64,000 nucleotides of DNA from Opeltia flavorubescens (lineage: Eukaryota; Ascomycota; Lecanoromycetes; Teloschistales; Teloschistaceae). The position numbers and the translations under genes are program-made. Positions 44,756 to 57,316 of the stretch are shown here, piece after piece. The notes beneath the pieces are model-generated. The model saw nothing but the letters and a program-made list of their open reading frames with translations. It searched no databases and was not told the origin of the DNA. The stretch is from contig KE546968.1 of NCBI GenBank assembly GCA_000442125.1, positions 89,932-153,931 on the forward strand, in the 5' to 3' direction. Position 1 is the stretch's first letter, and each line of letters starts with the position of its first letter.

Positions 44756-47700
44756 ATGGTTCCAGAGAAAGAGTCGCCAAATGGCGAATCAGACCAGACG
44801 AGTGCCACAGAGAGTAATGATGAGAAGGGGTCCCCCGCCGGGTTTCAGTATTACCTGGTCATTAGCCCTTTGTTGTACACATGGATACAAGCTTACCGTG
44901 GCCCAGAAAGTATTTCGATATGCCGATTCGAGGAGCAAAACAATGTATATTGTTGCCTTCCTCGGTGCTATTACGTCAGGAGCAGCTCTACCTTTAATGA
45001 CCATCATATTCGGATCCTTTACCACCAAGTTCGGCGACTTTTCCACCGGCGCAGTCTCCCCTGCCGATTTCAAGAAGGACGTCAATCGCTTCGTTCTCTA
45101 CTACGTCTACCTTTTCCTCGGTCGATTCGTCATTGTCTACGTATCGACTGTTCTGGTGATGACGGCCTCGATTCGGACTACAAAGGCCCTGCGGCAAGCC
45201 TTTCTTAGCAGTATCTTAAGCAAAGAGATTTGGTATTTTGACATGCAAAAGACTGGATCCATCGCCACCCAAGTCACCACTAACGGCAACAAAATCACCC
45301 AGGGTACCGCTGACAAGTTGTTCCTCTTTGTTCAAGCTATTTCCACCTTCATTAATGCTTTCATCATCGCTGTCGCGGTGCAATGGAAGCTTGCTCTCAT
45401 CGCACTGACCTGCGTGCCGCTAATATTCGTCATGCTTGCTGGCGCGATAGGTATAGACTCGATTGTCGAATCTAAAGTGGGCCAGATAGTCTCACACGGA
45501 GCCACTGTCGCTCAAGAGAGCATATCCTGTGTATCGACTGTTCAAGCCTTCTGGGCACAGAATCGGATGATCAAAAAATACGACGAATATCTGCAGTTAG
45601 CACACAAGCAAGGCAACCGCAAATCACCGCTTTTAGGTATCGTCTTTTCGACCGAATTCTTCTGCTCCTACAGCGCTATTGCTCTGGCCTTCTGGCAAGG
45701 CTTCAGAATGTATCAAGACAGCGAGGTCAGCGATATCGGCCCTGTTTTTACTGTTGTTTTGTGTACTCTGATTGCTGCTTCTTCCGTGTCGCTTATCGTG
45801 CCCCATATCTCCGCATTGACCAGTGCTGCATCGGCAGCATCGGAGCTTTTCGCCGTTATTGATCGGGATTCTGAATTGGACCCATTCGATCCCGCTGGTA
45901 TATCGCCTACTTCATGTACCGGTTCTATAATGGTTCGGGATCTTACTTTCGCCTACCCAAGTCGGCCTTCTTTCAAAGTCTTGAACAATATATCCCTCGA
46001 TATTCCAGCAGGCAAAACCACGGCATTAGTCGGGCCATCAGGTTGTGGCAAGTCGACATTGGTCGGCCTACTAGAACGATGGTACAATCCAGAGTCTGGT
46101 CGGCTACTTGTGGATGACCAAGACATCTCATCGTACAACACAAAATGGCTACGAAGTAACATCAGGCTCGTGCAACAAGAACCAATCCTCTTCAGTGGCA
46201 GCGTCTTTGAAAATGTAGCAAGAGGTCTTCTTGATGAGCAAAGATCGCTCTCCGCAGACGACCAATTGAAGCTTGTCCGAAATGCTTGTGAAGCTAGCAA
46301 CGCCCATGATTTCATCCTCAAATTACCCGATGGATATGATACCGAACTGGGTGAAAGTGCTGGGATGCTTAGTGGTGGTCAGCGGCAGAGACTTGCCATT
46401 GCCCGCAGTATCATCTCCAATCCCAAAATCTTNCTTTTGGATGAGGCTACCAGTGCACTGGACCCTCGTTCTGAGTCTGTCGTGCAAAATGCGCTCCAAC
46501 GCGTATCCCATGGTCGTACTGTCCTCGTCATTGCTCACAAATTGGCAACCATCCAAGGCGCCGACAACATTGCCGTCATCGCCAACGGAAGTGTTGTTGA
46601 GCAAGGAACGCACGAGCAGTTGATAAACCGAGACGGCTCATATGCCGCGCTTGTCCGCGCACAGGATCTCGGAGGGGGTGATCAACATAATGAGAAGATG
46701 CCAAATGAGGACGGAGAAGATACTGAGTGGAACGAGAAGTCCCTCAAGCAGATCGATTCCTTGAAGAAGGTCGAATCTATCAGTCGCTCAAAGATTCACG
46801 ACTCAGAAGACCAAGTCGTTACTCAAGGAACCATTGAACTTTCCCTACTTAGCTGCATTCATCGTATCTTGAAGGAGCAGAAGTCGATATATCCATGGCT
46901 CGCTCTTTCCACGGTTGGTGTGTTGATTGGAGGCGCTACATACCCAGGTCAAGCTCTGCTTTTTGCGAAACTAATCGGCGTGTTCACGCAGCAAGCATCT
47001 GATGCAAGAGACAATGCCAACTTCTACTCGCTCATGCTCTTCGTTATAGCTATTGGAAACTTGGTTGGGTATTTCATCGTTGGATGGACATGTAATGTCA
47101 TTGGACAAACCGTGGCGCACAACTACCGGTCAGAAATGTTCGCGACGATGTTGAAGCAGGACAGAGAGTTCTTCGACCATATTGACAACCATTCGGGGTC
47201 ACTCGTGTCTAGACTGGGGACGCTACCTTCTCAGCTTCAAGACCTAATGTCGGCGAATATCCTCCTCATCTTGACTGTGATGGTCAATTTGGTCTCTAGC
47301 TGCGCACTAGCATTGGCTTATGGTTGGAAGCTTGGGCTTGTTGTGATCGGAGGCGGTCTACCACCTTTGTTGCTCACCGCCTACATACGGACGCGACTCG
47401 AACAGCGACTGGCGGTACAGATCGAGCAACGTTTCTACAAGAGTGCAAGCCTGGCAATGGAAGCTGTGACGGCTATCAAGACAGTAGCGTCGCTAACCTT
47501 GGAGACCGGATTCCTCGAAGAATACTCCATATTACTTGCTAACATCGCCAACACGACCATCCTGTCAACACTGCATACAATGTTCTGGGCCGCCCTAGCT
47601 CAGAGTCTAGAGTTCCTAATGATGGCACTCGGTTTCTGGTACGGCGGTCACCTCCTCGCAAACGGAGAGTACACAGCCGAACAATTCTTCATCATCTTCC

Positions 47701-48638
47701 TCGCCGTCCTCTTCTCGGGTCAAGCCGCCGCGCAATTCACGTCCTACTCCACAAGCCTCTCAAAAGCCGCCGATGCAGCAAATTACATCTTCTGGCTTCG
47801 CACCCTGAAACCTTCCATCACCGAAACCGATGAGAACCGTAACCAAGGCCCCAGCAACGATGATGACAACAACAACAACAACAACCAAACACTAGAATTC
47901 CAAAACGTACACTTCCGCTACAAACAACGCACCACCTCCCCCGTCCTCCGAGGAATATCCATGAAAATCTCCCCCGGCCAATCCATAGCCTTCGTCGGCG
48001 CCAGCGGCTGCGGGAAATCCACCCTGATCTCCCTCCTCGAAAGACTCTACGACCCAACCACCGGCCGCATCTGCCTCGATGATGAAAAAGACATCCGCAC
48101 CCTCTCCCCCCGCCTCTACCGCCGCCAAATCTCCCTCGTCCAACAACAACCCATCCTCTTCAGCGGTTCAATCCGGGAAAACATAGCCCTAGCCCACGAC
48201 TCCCCCTCCGCCCCAGACGCCGAAATCCTCTCAGCGTGCCGAAAAGCAAACATACTCTCCCTCGTAGAATCCCTCCCCGAAGGTCTCAGCACCCCCTGCG
48301 GATTGCAAGGATTGCAATTCTCCGGGGGGCAAAGACAGCGGATCGCCATCGCTCGGGCACTTGTTAGGAAACCGCGGCTGCTATTGCTGGATGAAGCGAC
48401 TTCGGCGCTAGATACACAGTCTGAGCGGTTGGTGCAGGAGACACTGGATGAAGCGGGGCAGTCGAGGACGATGGTGAGTGTAGCGCATCGATTGTCGACT
48501 GTGAGGAATGCGGATGCGATTTTCGTGGTTGAGGGGGGGAGGATAGTGGAGAGTGGGAGGCATGAGGAGTTACTTGCGAGGAGGGGGGTGTATTATGGGA
48601 TGTGTTTGACGCAGTCGTTGGATAGGACGGATGTATAG
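44756..48638 (+). CDS. full-size ABC-B multidrug transporter (P-glycoprotein type)
   Basis: Exons 44756-44857 and 44907-48638 encode about 1277 residues. Joining them gives GSPAGFQYYLKVFRYADSR, the usual start of fungal ABCB proteins; the intron is 49 nt with an unusual GTCATT donor, so this boundary is a prediction. Architecture is TMD-NBD-TMD-NBD. NBD1 has Walker A GPSGCGKST near 408, LSGGQRQRLAIARSI and LLDEATSALDPRSE near 542 (an ambiguous base at 46433 affects the residue before the Walker B leucines). NBD2 has GASGCGKST near 1065, FSGGQRQRIAIARAL near 1171 and LLLLDEATSALD. All key ATPase residues are present in both halves. The TMDs carry about twelve helices (YIVAFLGAITSGAALPLMTIIFG is helix 1). 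Expected role: export of drugs or own metabolites at the plasma membrane. Confidence 0.92.
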
Positions 48639-49263
48639 ATCATCTACATGTACTTCGAAAGCTTTTCCTGGGTATGGACACACCTGTCTGTGAAAGGAAA
48701 GTACAACAAACAGCTTTCGCCCACCAAATGTCAATAGCTTAAACTGTGTATATAGACTTGGATAGAAATCTACATATACCCAAATATGAATCATATCCTT
48801 CTTCATTCGAATCAGCCAGGCACGCCCCTTATCACCTTTATGCCAGGCAAATTTCTCGATGAGCAGATGCAAAATTCAGGAAGGAGACAGATGATATAAT
48901 ATCGTTGTATCAACTGCGACCTGTGATTAGACTATGTGTCCAATTTTACTGAAGGGTTTCCTCAGAGCCTCTCTACTTCTGTCAGATAGATACTTTACAT
49001 CGACCGCTTGTAAGGATGTGGACAGGGGGGGCTGGTAATGCTGATCTGTTCAGCCATATTACCGACTTTTCCCCAAACAATACCACAGAACCTAAGGAGT
49101 AACACAATGGTAGCAATAACGATAAAGCTAATAATATTCTCACTTCTCGCTTTTGGGTTTTAATATTATCATTACCGCGTATCCCACGCATTATCATGAC
49201 CACACACTCCATACCTCCCCCCCTCCCCCCCACACCCCCCAATCCCACACACCCCTCAAAAAC
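48639..49263. other. intergenic between converging genes, no gene recognised
   Basis: About 625 bp holding the 3' ends of the ABC transporter and glucanase genes. It includes a C-rich run near 49220. No supported coding sequence. Confidence 0.45.
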
Positions 49264-51087
49264 CTAACAAACACTAACATAAAGCCCCACAGCCTCGGGA
49301 TTATAATCCTGGAAATAATCCAAATCCAACCCCCCAATCGAACTAACCTTATACCCAACCCTCCTCCCCTCAAAACACCCCCCGGAACCCAGGACATAGC
49401 TGTTCCCAGCCTGCACGTCCGGGAGAACTTTCACAGTCGCATTAACACCAGGTTGATTGTTGTAAGTCGTGCTTGAATCCGCTGGAGCGAGCAGTCGATC
49501 CACCTGAATACCGCCGGTGCCCGAAAGGGTATAATTGGACGTTTGCAGCGATGATCGTTGCGGGAAGAGGAAGATGAGGCTGCATGTGCGGCCTGCATAC
49601 GAAGGTGGGAAGTCGAAGTTGAAGATTGTGGAGACAGTGGGTGAGAAATGGCCATTGTAGCCGGTGTTAAGCGCGGTGTCGGGTTGGTTCTTGTCGACTG
49701 GCACGATTAGATGAGGGAACTCGAAGTCGCCAGAAAGATTGGCTGGGCAGGATCCAGCGGGCGAGGAGGGGGAAGGATTCGACGGAGCGGTTGTAACGGT
49801 AGCGAATGTGCTTGCGTGGGTAGAGGTAACGACTGCGGCTGAAGTGGCTATTGAGGTCATGGTTTCCGAACCTGAAGTGTAAGTCACAGGGTATGTAGTA
49901 GCAGCAGTGTAGGTCATGACCGTCTCGACCGTGGGAACGGTATTCGGAATCACTGGGGTAACCGATGGTGCGGAACTTGGTGATTTAGAAGGCGTGGTAG
50001 AGACTTCAGGTGCCGAAGGTGGACCGATAGCTCGGGAGGAAATCGCTGCGCTCGATGCTGATGACGATCCGGCGCTTGAAGAAGACGACGAGTCACCTGG
50101 GCAGCTGAGATCGTACAATGGAGTTGTGCTGAGGGTACTTCCAACGACTCCAAAGCTTGGGCTAGGGGTATTTGGAAAGGCATCCTGAAGGGTATACCAG
50201 AAGGTCGTGACCTGCCCAAACACTCGACATCCGACCTGATCCCAATACGTCTTCGCGTTGGCCAGACTTGGCACAGCCTGGTTCTCCGTTGGGCCGCTTA
50301 CAGGCCAGCCAGTCTCGGTGATCCAGACAGGCTTCCCCTTTGATACCGCCACGGTAGCATTGTACGCTTCGAAGAACAGTGATTCGCCATTCTCGATGGA
50401 GTTGGCCTGGGTGTTTTGGAAATAAGGATAAGCGTCGGTACCAATGAAGTCGCAAGCATCGATGACAGCGCTATTGGACGAGTTGACATAAGCGGTCCAG
50501 GTATCAACGTGACCCACAGGCTTCCCGTTCATAGCCGTACCAGCGATTGTAGAACGGACAGCATTGATGCGGCTGACGACGGCATCAGGTCCCTCGCCAG
50601 GGTTTGAAAGGTTCTCGATACCAATCGGGGAAATGCGGTAGAGATCTTCACTTCCAACCGAAATTCCAATCACGAGGTCAGCGAGTGCCTGGCCATATTG
50701 GCTAATGGCGGAGCGAAGAGCAGCCTGCTCGTTGTTGAAGGCTTCGTCGGTAGAGGAAAGGAAGATACCAAGGAGAAGCTGGGTTTTGGTGGCGATAGCT
50801 GCCGGAAAGGCTTGGGAGGGTGAGTTGGTAGTGCCAGCCTGGGTAACTATCAGCTACTGGTAGACAGTCAGATGGAGCTTTTGTACTTGAATGGTAGTGA
50901 AGAGACGGGCACTCGTGAAGCCAGAGGTACCCTGAAGCTGCTTGGCGGTATTGAACTGGTTCTCAAAGTCCTGCTGGGTTATGGGGGCGTTATTCGTAAA
51001 GACAGAGCCATAATTAAAGCCTTGATAGACTTGGGCGGTGGTAGTTGACAGTGCAGTCGCGAGACCGAGGATTAAAGATGTACGCAT
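49264..51087 (-). CDS. GH17 beta-1,3-glucanase fused to a But2 C-terminal domain
   Basis: Exons 51087-50887 and 50838-49264 (donor GTACAA, acceptor TACCCAG, phase 0) encode 591 residues. The signal peptide is [19 protein letters not shown]. The catalytic domain, residues about 20-310, shows the GH17 pattern: [23 protein letters not shown] with putative acid Glu131, [11 protein letters not shown], and [12 protein letters not shown] with nucleophile Glu242. A Ser/Thr/Pro-rich linker ([18 protein letters not shown], then repeated TYT/TST words) leads to a C-terminal domain from about residue 435: [54 protein letters not shown] and [21 protein letters not shown], which is the But2 domain known from many secreted fungal proteins. 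No GPI signal. Likely a wall-remodelling enzyme or transglycosidase with an added binding module. Confidence 0.88.
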
Positions 51088-52214
51088 GATGATAGTAAGT
51101 ACAGAACGACAGTAGCGAATGTAGCGGTCTTGCAAGAAAGAATAAAAGAAGAAAAAATCGGAGCAGTGAAGACTAAACAAAGCTCAATCGTATGAGTAAT
51201 GGTGGGGCGGATGGATGCATCCGGGTCGAATACGAGACTGGAGACTGGGCGCAGGAACCATGACGATAGCTGCGGAGTCCCGGGAAGGTCCTGCTGATTT
51301 GTTGAAAAGATGCATGCTGCAGTAGGACTTGTTGTAAGCAGCCCTAAGCCCATCGGCCCTGCTGCCGGAGTTGACAGAATCGGATGAGGATGTGGAGAGA
51401 ATTGCACCGTGGATGATTTTTGCAGGTGACACCATACTACAAGTAGCTTAAGTCGATTACGTACATGTGGGGTAACAGGGATCAGCTCAGATCTTTTTAC
51501 GGATTTTCCGTCCATCCAGGCCCCACTTCGGTGGCCACCATTACACAATCGATTCGCTGTCTCTGTCTCAGTGTAGATGGCTGTGGGAGATACTTGAATA
51601 TGTGTAGACATCCTCACATGAAAATGGAACATGTTAAATATCTCCAAGTCGTAATGGCCAGTTGAAGCTTGCTAAACAGAAGCAGTCAACTGTTTTCATG
51701 GATTGAAATAAAGCAAGTCACTCTGATTGAATATTGTCCTTCAGTCTACTCATATTACTGTTTTCTTGGGAGCTCTGCGTTTAAGGTAGAAGTGACGTTG
51801 TCCACGGAGTCTATCGTGGAGCCATTCGTGTTGGCACGGACGAGCCAAGAACACAGTCTAACGATGCACCAACCATGACATATGAAGATGAGTGATGATA
51901 TCTATTATGGCCATTGAGTAGTTCTATTGAGGTAGAATGATGATAAGTCTCTTGCTTTTGCGCCGCTTTACCCAACTTCCATCCAATCCCATTGCCGATT
52001 TTCCATCTTGAGCATTCTCCATGACATATCCCTGATAAATCCAGAATGACTCCTCCAAATCCACGATGCGATCTTCTATTTTATCCCATATGCAACACCA
52101 GCCCCGGTATCAATGCAATGATTCTTTGTTTTGATTAGATCCCTTAAATCGAGTCCACTTTGCAATCCTTCTCCTTCTGGCTATTTCCACCATTCGACAG
52201 TATGTTGAATCTGT
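51088..52214. other. intergenic, no gene recognised
   Basis: About 1.1 kb between the glucanase start and the end of the next minus-strand gene. The first few hundred bases should be the glucanase promoter; no supported coding sequence. Confidence 0.45.
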
Positions 52215-53675
52215 CTACCTCCACATAGCGAATGCATAGCTCCCCAGCAGCGCATATATCGACCATGGATCAGGATCGTCTCCTCTTGCCAAAATCTCCT
52301 CGACCTGTTTCGCCTGTCTGATGCCAACAGTGCTGGATAGAAAGCTAAGCTGCTTCATCACCCATGATCGGATCCCCGTCGACCGTTCGGCATGAGTGGC
52401 AGCCACGTATAAAGGAAAGATTAAGGTGTAACAGCGTGCTCTTTCAAAATCCAGGAAGTGTGTCATTTTCGATCCGTCGTGCTTGTGTGTATATTGATAC
52501 ACCGTACCGCAGATTTCTTTCACCAACTTTCCCACCGTCTGCAATCTCGAAGAAGAAAGATCGTCGTGAAACTCGGGCACAGGATCATCCTTAAGGGCTT
52601 GCTTGTACTGTAAATCGTGCAGGAGAATCCGTATCACGCGGAATACATTCCATATCTGTGTTGCGGCATGGTGCGGATAAACGTCAAAGAGTGCACATTG
52701 CTTGGGCACAGTCATTGTTCTATAACCCAAAGCAGGGAGCATGCTTTCGGCAAGCTCGCGAAATTCACGATCAAGATCCCATATTCGGCCCGGGATTGCA
52801 GACACTGGAATGATACCCTCTTGCACGTCGCATCGAAGATGGTTGTATTTGATGATCAGCCCAGTCGACTTCCATCTGGGCTCATCCTTGTCAATGAATA
52901 ATTCAAGCTCTGATCGAAGCGGTATTAACTCTTTGGGAATTCGTTTGTTGGCTGAGACACAGCTCATTAGTATGTGTATACTCAGACATGATGAGAGTCG
53001 GAGACCGATTTGTTCATGGAGATTTTCAGGACCCCGGAGTTTGACAAGAGCTAGAGCACCATTGAGATGGCTCATTAATGTATCGCCCAACTTAGATTCA
53101 TCATGCATCGTCTTCTCGAATAGATCCAGTAGAATGACTGCCAGAAAGGTCGAATTGCTTGATGCCTGTTCCGAGGACTGCAATGCTCTATTGACCCGTG
53201 GTAAAGCAACCAGATACTGCTCCCTCGCAAGCAATCGAGCCTCGGTGCAGTTATTCTGGAAGGAGAAAAAGGCCAAGCTTGCAGCTCTCGTACTTGCAGA
53301 TAAATGCTCGTCATCGCTCGATTGCATCCATAAAAGACCGGGAATGTCATCAGGTTGGGAAAATCTGCATAAGTAATTGAAGAAGAATGCGTCTCTTGCC
53401 CGGTCATAAATGCTAATGTCGATGGGCTTCGGAAGAGGTGGACATTGTAACGCTTTCCGTTGGACCGATCCACTTTCGTCCCATATCCTAAGTTGCGTTG
53501 TATCTCGATAACCCGAACATACTGCGGAAGCTCGGGTACATTGCCCGCAACTGTTTGGTTTTAGATCGCACTTTCTATGGTCAGTGGATTTTTGCCACGG
53601 AAACGTTGAGCTTACTCGTATCCTACGCTTCCTGCAGCGTAGGCATGCTCTCGAGGGTTTGCCACGGAACACCAT
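52215..53675 (-). CDS. Zn2Cys6 transcription factor
   Basis: Exons 53675-53616 and 53570-52215 (donor GTAAGC, acceptor AGAAAG, phase 0) encode 471 residues. The 45 nt intron interrupts the zinc cluster and, being a stop-free multiple of three, would insert 15 residues into it if retained; splicing gives the canonical ACLRCRKRRIRCDLKPNSC then GQCTRASAVCSGY. The rest matches the Fungal_trans_2 type of regulator: DAFFFNYLCRF, SLAFFSFQNN, REQYLVALPRVNRAL, ILLDLFEKTM, HLNGALALVKLRGPENL and a C-terminal RSWVMKQLSFLSSTVGIRQA. Such proteins are often local regulators, but no metabolic cluster is evident around it. Target genes unknown. Confidence 0.88.
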   Translation of the reverse strand: MVFRGKPSRACLRCRKRRIRVSSTFPWQKSTDHRKCDLKPNSCGQCTRASAVCSGYRDTTQLRIWDESGSVQRKALQCPPLPKPIDISIYDRARDAFFFNYLCRFSQPDDIPGLLWMQSSDDEHLSASTRAASLAFFSFQNNCTEARLLAREQYLVALPRVNRALQSSEQASSNSTFLAVILLDLFEKTMHDESKLGDTLMSHLNGALALVKLRGPENLHEQIGLRLSSCLSIHILMSCVSANKRIPKELIPLRSELELFIDKDEPRWKSTGLIIKYNHLRCDVQEGIIPVSAIPGRIWDLDREFRELAESMLPALGYRTMTVPKQCALFDVYPHHAATQIWNVFRVIRILLHDLQYKQALKDDPVPEFHDDLSSSRLQTVGKLVKEICGTVYQYTHKHDGSKMTHFLDFERARCYTLIFPLYVAATHAERSTGIRSWVMKQLSFLSSTVGIRQAKQVEEILARGDDPDPWSIYALLGSYAFAMWR

Positions 53676-55052
53676 CCTGTGTGATCAACTTAGCCCAACC
53701 AAATACCACACGTAGCTCCGACTATCTCCAGGCCCAAGCTTTTCAACATGCAAGGAAACAGGGAAATGAACGCAAAAGGCATGAAAATCTTGTAATGGAT
53801 TTTCTAGGCAGCAACTTCGTGATCGTACTCGCAGAACCAACGGCTGTATATATACTCGAGCAAAGTCGGTGGCAACTCCTTCAGCTTGAGGACTCGAGGT
53901 ATACAGAAGCATCATAGTGCTGATGGCTTCCTCACTGCCTTGGTAGATTGCATAGCATAGAGCCTCTCTCGTCACTTATTGGGCCAGAAATGTTGGCATC
54001 GTGATGCAAGTACGGCTTGAAGTGGCACAGTGTTCATGGGTAAATCTCGATGATGGCCCATGTAGCCAATGAGTTCACATGTCAGAAATGCAGCTATCCG
54101 ATCAATCGATAGAATAGAAAGATTGAGACACTCTAGCGGAGATTTGCGGCGTTTAAGTGTCCCACTTTTTGTTGCATACCGGGAAGTAGCGAGGCAGTGG
54201 AGGCAGCTGAAAGTCTGAAAACGGGAGCTAAGGGTCTAGTGGCCTTCCAAAACCTGAAGCTGTCAACGAAAAGGTCTGTTACACAACATGGAAGCTAAGA
54301 CTTCATTCGTCATCGAGTCACCGGGCGCTAATCATGTCTCAATAGCTCCCGTCTCCACGTGTCTTTCTTTCCACCATCTACTATACTAATGCATCACGGT
54401 TTGATAAGTCTGTCATATGAACCATAATCTAAGCATGCGCAGACAGCCACCTACACAGTTTGGAAGCGAATGACAGTGGTACAAAAAGGCGGTGGGAAAT
54501 TCAGAAGCATTGTGGCTTGATGGCGCCCACGTGCTTCTGCATTGTTGCTGCAGTAGAGTGCATAATTGTCAGCAAATCATGACGGGTTCCGGCGTAGAGT
54601 TGTGCAAGGGAAGGATTTGGATGGCCTGGTCACGTGGTATAATCAATAGTTGTCCACCTTTATTTGGATGAGGTGGTTGCAAGAAATGCATCCTTAACCC
54701 GTTTTCAACCCGTTTCATGCTGCCAGGTGGAGTAACCGCTATTCATGAAGATTATCTGGACATGAGATAAACTTGCAGTCTGTCCTGCTAGTTACTTACC
54801 GAATACGGTTGGACTGATCTTTTCTCATATCAAATCTTATAATCAGATCGCGATCTGACGATGAAGAGAAGATAGATTAGCCAATGGAAAGGGAGGATTT
54901 TGAGATCCCCTATGTGTCTCCCATTCGATACTTTGAACTTAGGCTTAGGTTCTGGCGTCTGCCAAATTCTGAATCAACATTGTCCCCCAAAGTATCCTCA
55001 GATATTTTGTCCCAGGCAGACAACCAGTATCGCCAATACTAAAAAAAGACAT
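53676..55052. other. intergenic, no gene recognised
   Basis: About 1.4 kb. A 96-codon open frame at 53975-53685 (-) and others lack domain support. The part next to 53676 should hold the regulator's promoter. GTCACGTGG near 54631 is an E-box-like element. Confidence 0.4.
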
Positions 55053-55977
55053 CTACCATTTCTCCACAAATGGTCGTATCTAGTAAGTGAATGTAGCTGT
55101 CAGTACGAGAAAGGCATAGTCAGGACAAAAAAAGGGTCAAAATCACATACGTCAATCTCTTGCGTGAAGCATGACCGTGGCTGAGTGTGCAGGAACCAAT
55201 ATGCGTCGGCAATCTATTCCCCGTCTCCCCGTCAGCTCATCCTTCCGCATCTCAGATGAGGGAACAATCTGCTTACAGCTTCCGGCTTGATCTTCGCGTC
55301 CGGTCCCGCATCCGTCATCCACTCCTGTGTCTTGGGAATATCGATCACCCCATCAACGTTGACATGCGAAACGTGTATACCTTTAGGCCCAAACTCTCTT
55401 GCCAGGCTTTGGGAAAGAGATCTCAAGGCGAACTTCCCCGTCGAAAAAGAGGAGCAAAGGGCCGAGCCTTTCATGGCAGCGGTTGCGCCCGTGAAGATCA
55501 GGGTAGGTGGGTGTTGTAGATCTAGCGAATTGAGAAGGAGGGGAAGGACGGCTTGTGAGAAAAGGAAAGCACCGCGCCTGCGGGAATTATGCGTCAGCGA
55601 GGACTGCAGCTATTGGAGGCCCTTCAGAGTCTTACGCACCCATTTCCTTCCCATCCACTCTCAAACTCTTCCTGGTTTAGCTCCAGAAAAGGCTTCCTGA
55701 TGAACTTTCCCCCCACGTTGAACACAGCAGCTGCACACTTATTTCCGAACTCCTTCTGAGCCTCCGCTACTGCATTCTTGACACTCTTCGCATCCGTAAC
55801 GTCTGTAGATACGCCAATGGCTTTCCCACCCGCAGCCTTGATCTCTTTCACCGCATCTTCGTAGTTGGCAGGGTTTCGAGCCAGCAAAGCTACAGGGTAT
55901 GTGGCTCCAAACTTCCTAGCGACAGTCGCGCCAGTACCAGGACCAACACCGGCAACTATAGCGAATGGGGAGGACAT
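55053..55977 (-). CDS. short-chain dehydrogenase/reductase-like protein with Phe in place of the catalytic Tyr
   Basis: Exons 55977-55640, 55577-55277, 55213-55151 and 55079-55053 encode 242 residues, with donors GTGCGT, GTAAGC and GTATGT. The ATG at 55977 (context CTCACCATGT) is used; an in-frame ATG at 56025 would add 16 residues. A Rossmann start SSPFAIVAGVGPGTGATVARKFG carries the glycine-rich dinucleotide loop, followed by VSTDVTDAKSV and AVFNVGG. The segment CSSFSTGKFALRSLSQSLAREFGPKGIHV corresponds to the active-site helix, but the Y-x-x-x-K pair reads Phe157-x-x-x-Lys161. The four-exon join restores the typical C-terminus EIDIRPFVEKW. Relatives recalled from fungi and bacteria also carry F-A-T-G-K here, so it may be a subfamily trait. 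Function unknown; possibly an NAD(P)-binding protein with altered chemistry. Confidence 0.85.
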
Positions 55978-57316
55978 GGTGAGGGTCTGCGATGCGATGG
56001 CGAAGAGGCGTCGAGTGGGGTGCATGTAGTGGTTGTAAAGATAGGTAGAAACAGCTCCTTCTGATGTGGGGCTACATGAGGACGTTGAACGGGGATGCTC
56101 GGAGATGTATACACACCCAGATTTGTAAGCGTTCTCCCAAACGGTGTAAAGTAAGTTTGGGACCTGCAGTTATGGTGCAATGAGCAATGACATCATACAC
56201 CTCGGAGGGTTTCCGCTGCAAGCAAAGTGAGCAACTGTAGGATAAAGTTACTTTTTCACCAAGAGACCAGCTGCTAGAGAACAGGGTTAGTATGAGACGC
56301 TGTCAGATAAGCAGTTCAACTGTGCGTGCGCACTTTTGGCCCTGTTGACAGAAGCTGGCTCGATTTATTGGGTAGAACCCTGGAGAACTGAATACAATGA
56401 TTGGTAAAAGCTTCATAGGGTTAGACCGTGTCTTCTCCTGCCTCATCTTCAAAAACCTTTTCAAAGTCATGCAAAAGGAACCGAAGCATTCTATATTCAT
56501 GAATGCAATACTGTACCAGTTTAATACTTCATAGGAGCAAATAAAACTAGCATGACTTGTGGAAGACCAATCTCAGCTTTCGCTGGCGATGAGGCGTTGT
56601 TTGATTCAGAATCGCTGTATCGATACTTGATTGATGTCCAAAATACTTGAGATTTCCCACCCATATCCCTGCAGTCATCAAGCCCTCCTAATATATCCAA
56701 AATGATTCCTCCTCCACAGACCAGAGTTCCATCCAACCCGGTTTCCCCCAAGATGGTTCATACAACAAATATGCATCAGCATCTCCTACATTCCACCGCA
56801 CAACTAACCCTACCTCAGAAAATATCAGTTCTACTCTCAACTATCCCTATTCCAACTAAAAATCCTATTCTCTATTCTCCAAAAATTCTCAATCAATAAA
56901 TCCGGTAACCATGTGCGCAACACAAATGCATTCAAGGTGCCAATCTCCACTCCAGCTCCCTCTTTGAACAGACTATTGTCCTTCTTCCACAAAGCTGTTC
57001 ATAATAGGTATCACTGCATTGGTCATTTACAGTAGGGTTTTGGTTATGGGTGACTCGCGTTGGCGAGAATGAAGGTGCCAAAGTGTACCAAGAGGCTTAT
57101 TTCAACCACGTAGATAATGTACAACATTCACGCAATCTTCATGAATCCCTATGTCAATTCTCTCATCAAGGGCACGAATTTGAGTCATGTTCTCGATTTT
57201 TCTGTATCCACTTTGGCTAGCCTAGCTTTTCGTACTTACTATCTACCAGCTTCTCTTGATGCCACTACTGCTGCTGCAATGAACTCCACCTCAACGCACT
57301 ACTCTGCAAAGTGCTT
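55978..57316. other. intergenic, no gene recognised
   Basis: About 1.3 kb. If the upstream ATG at 56025 is the real SDR start, the gap begins there. The section 56500-56900 is AT-rich. No supported coding sequence. Confidence 0.45.
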
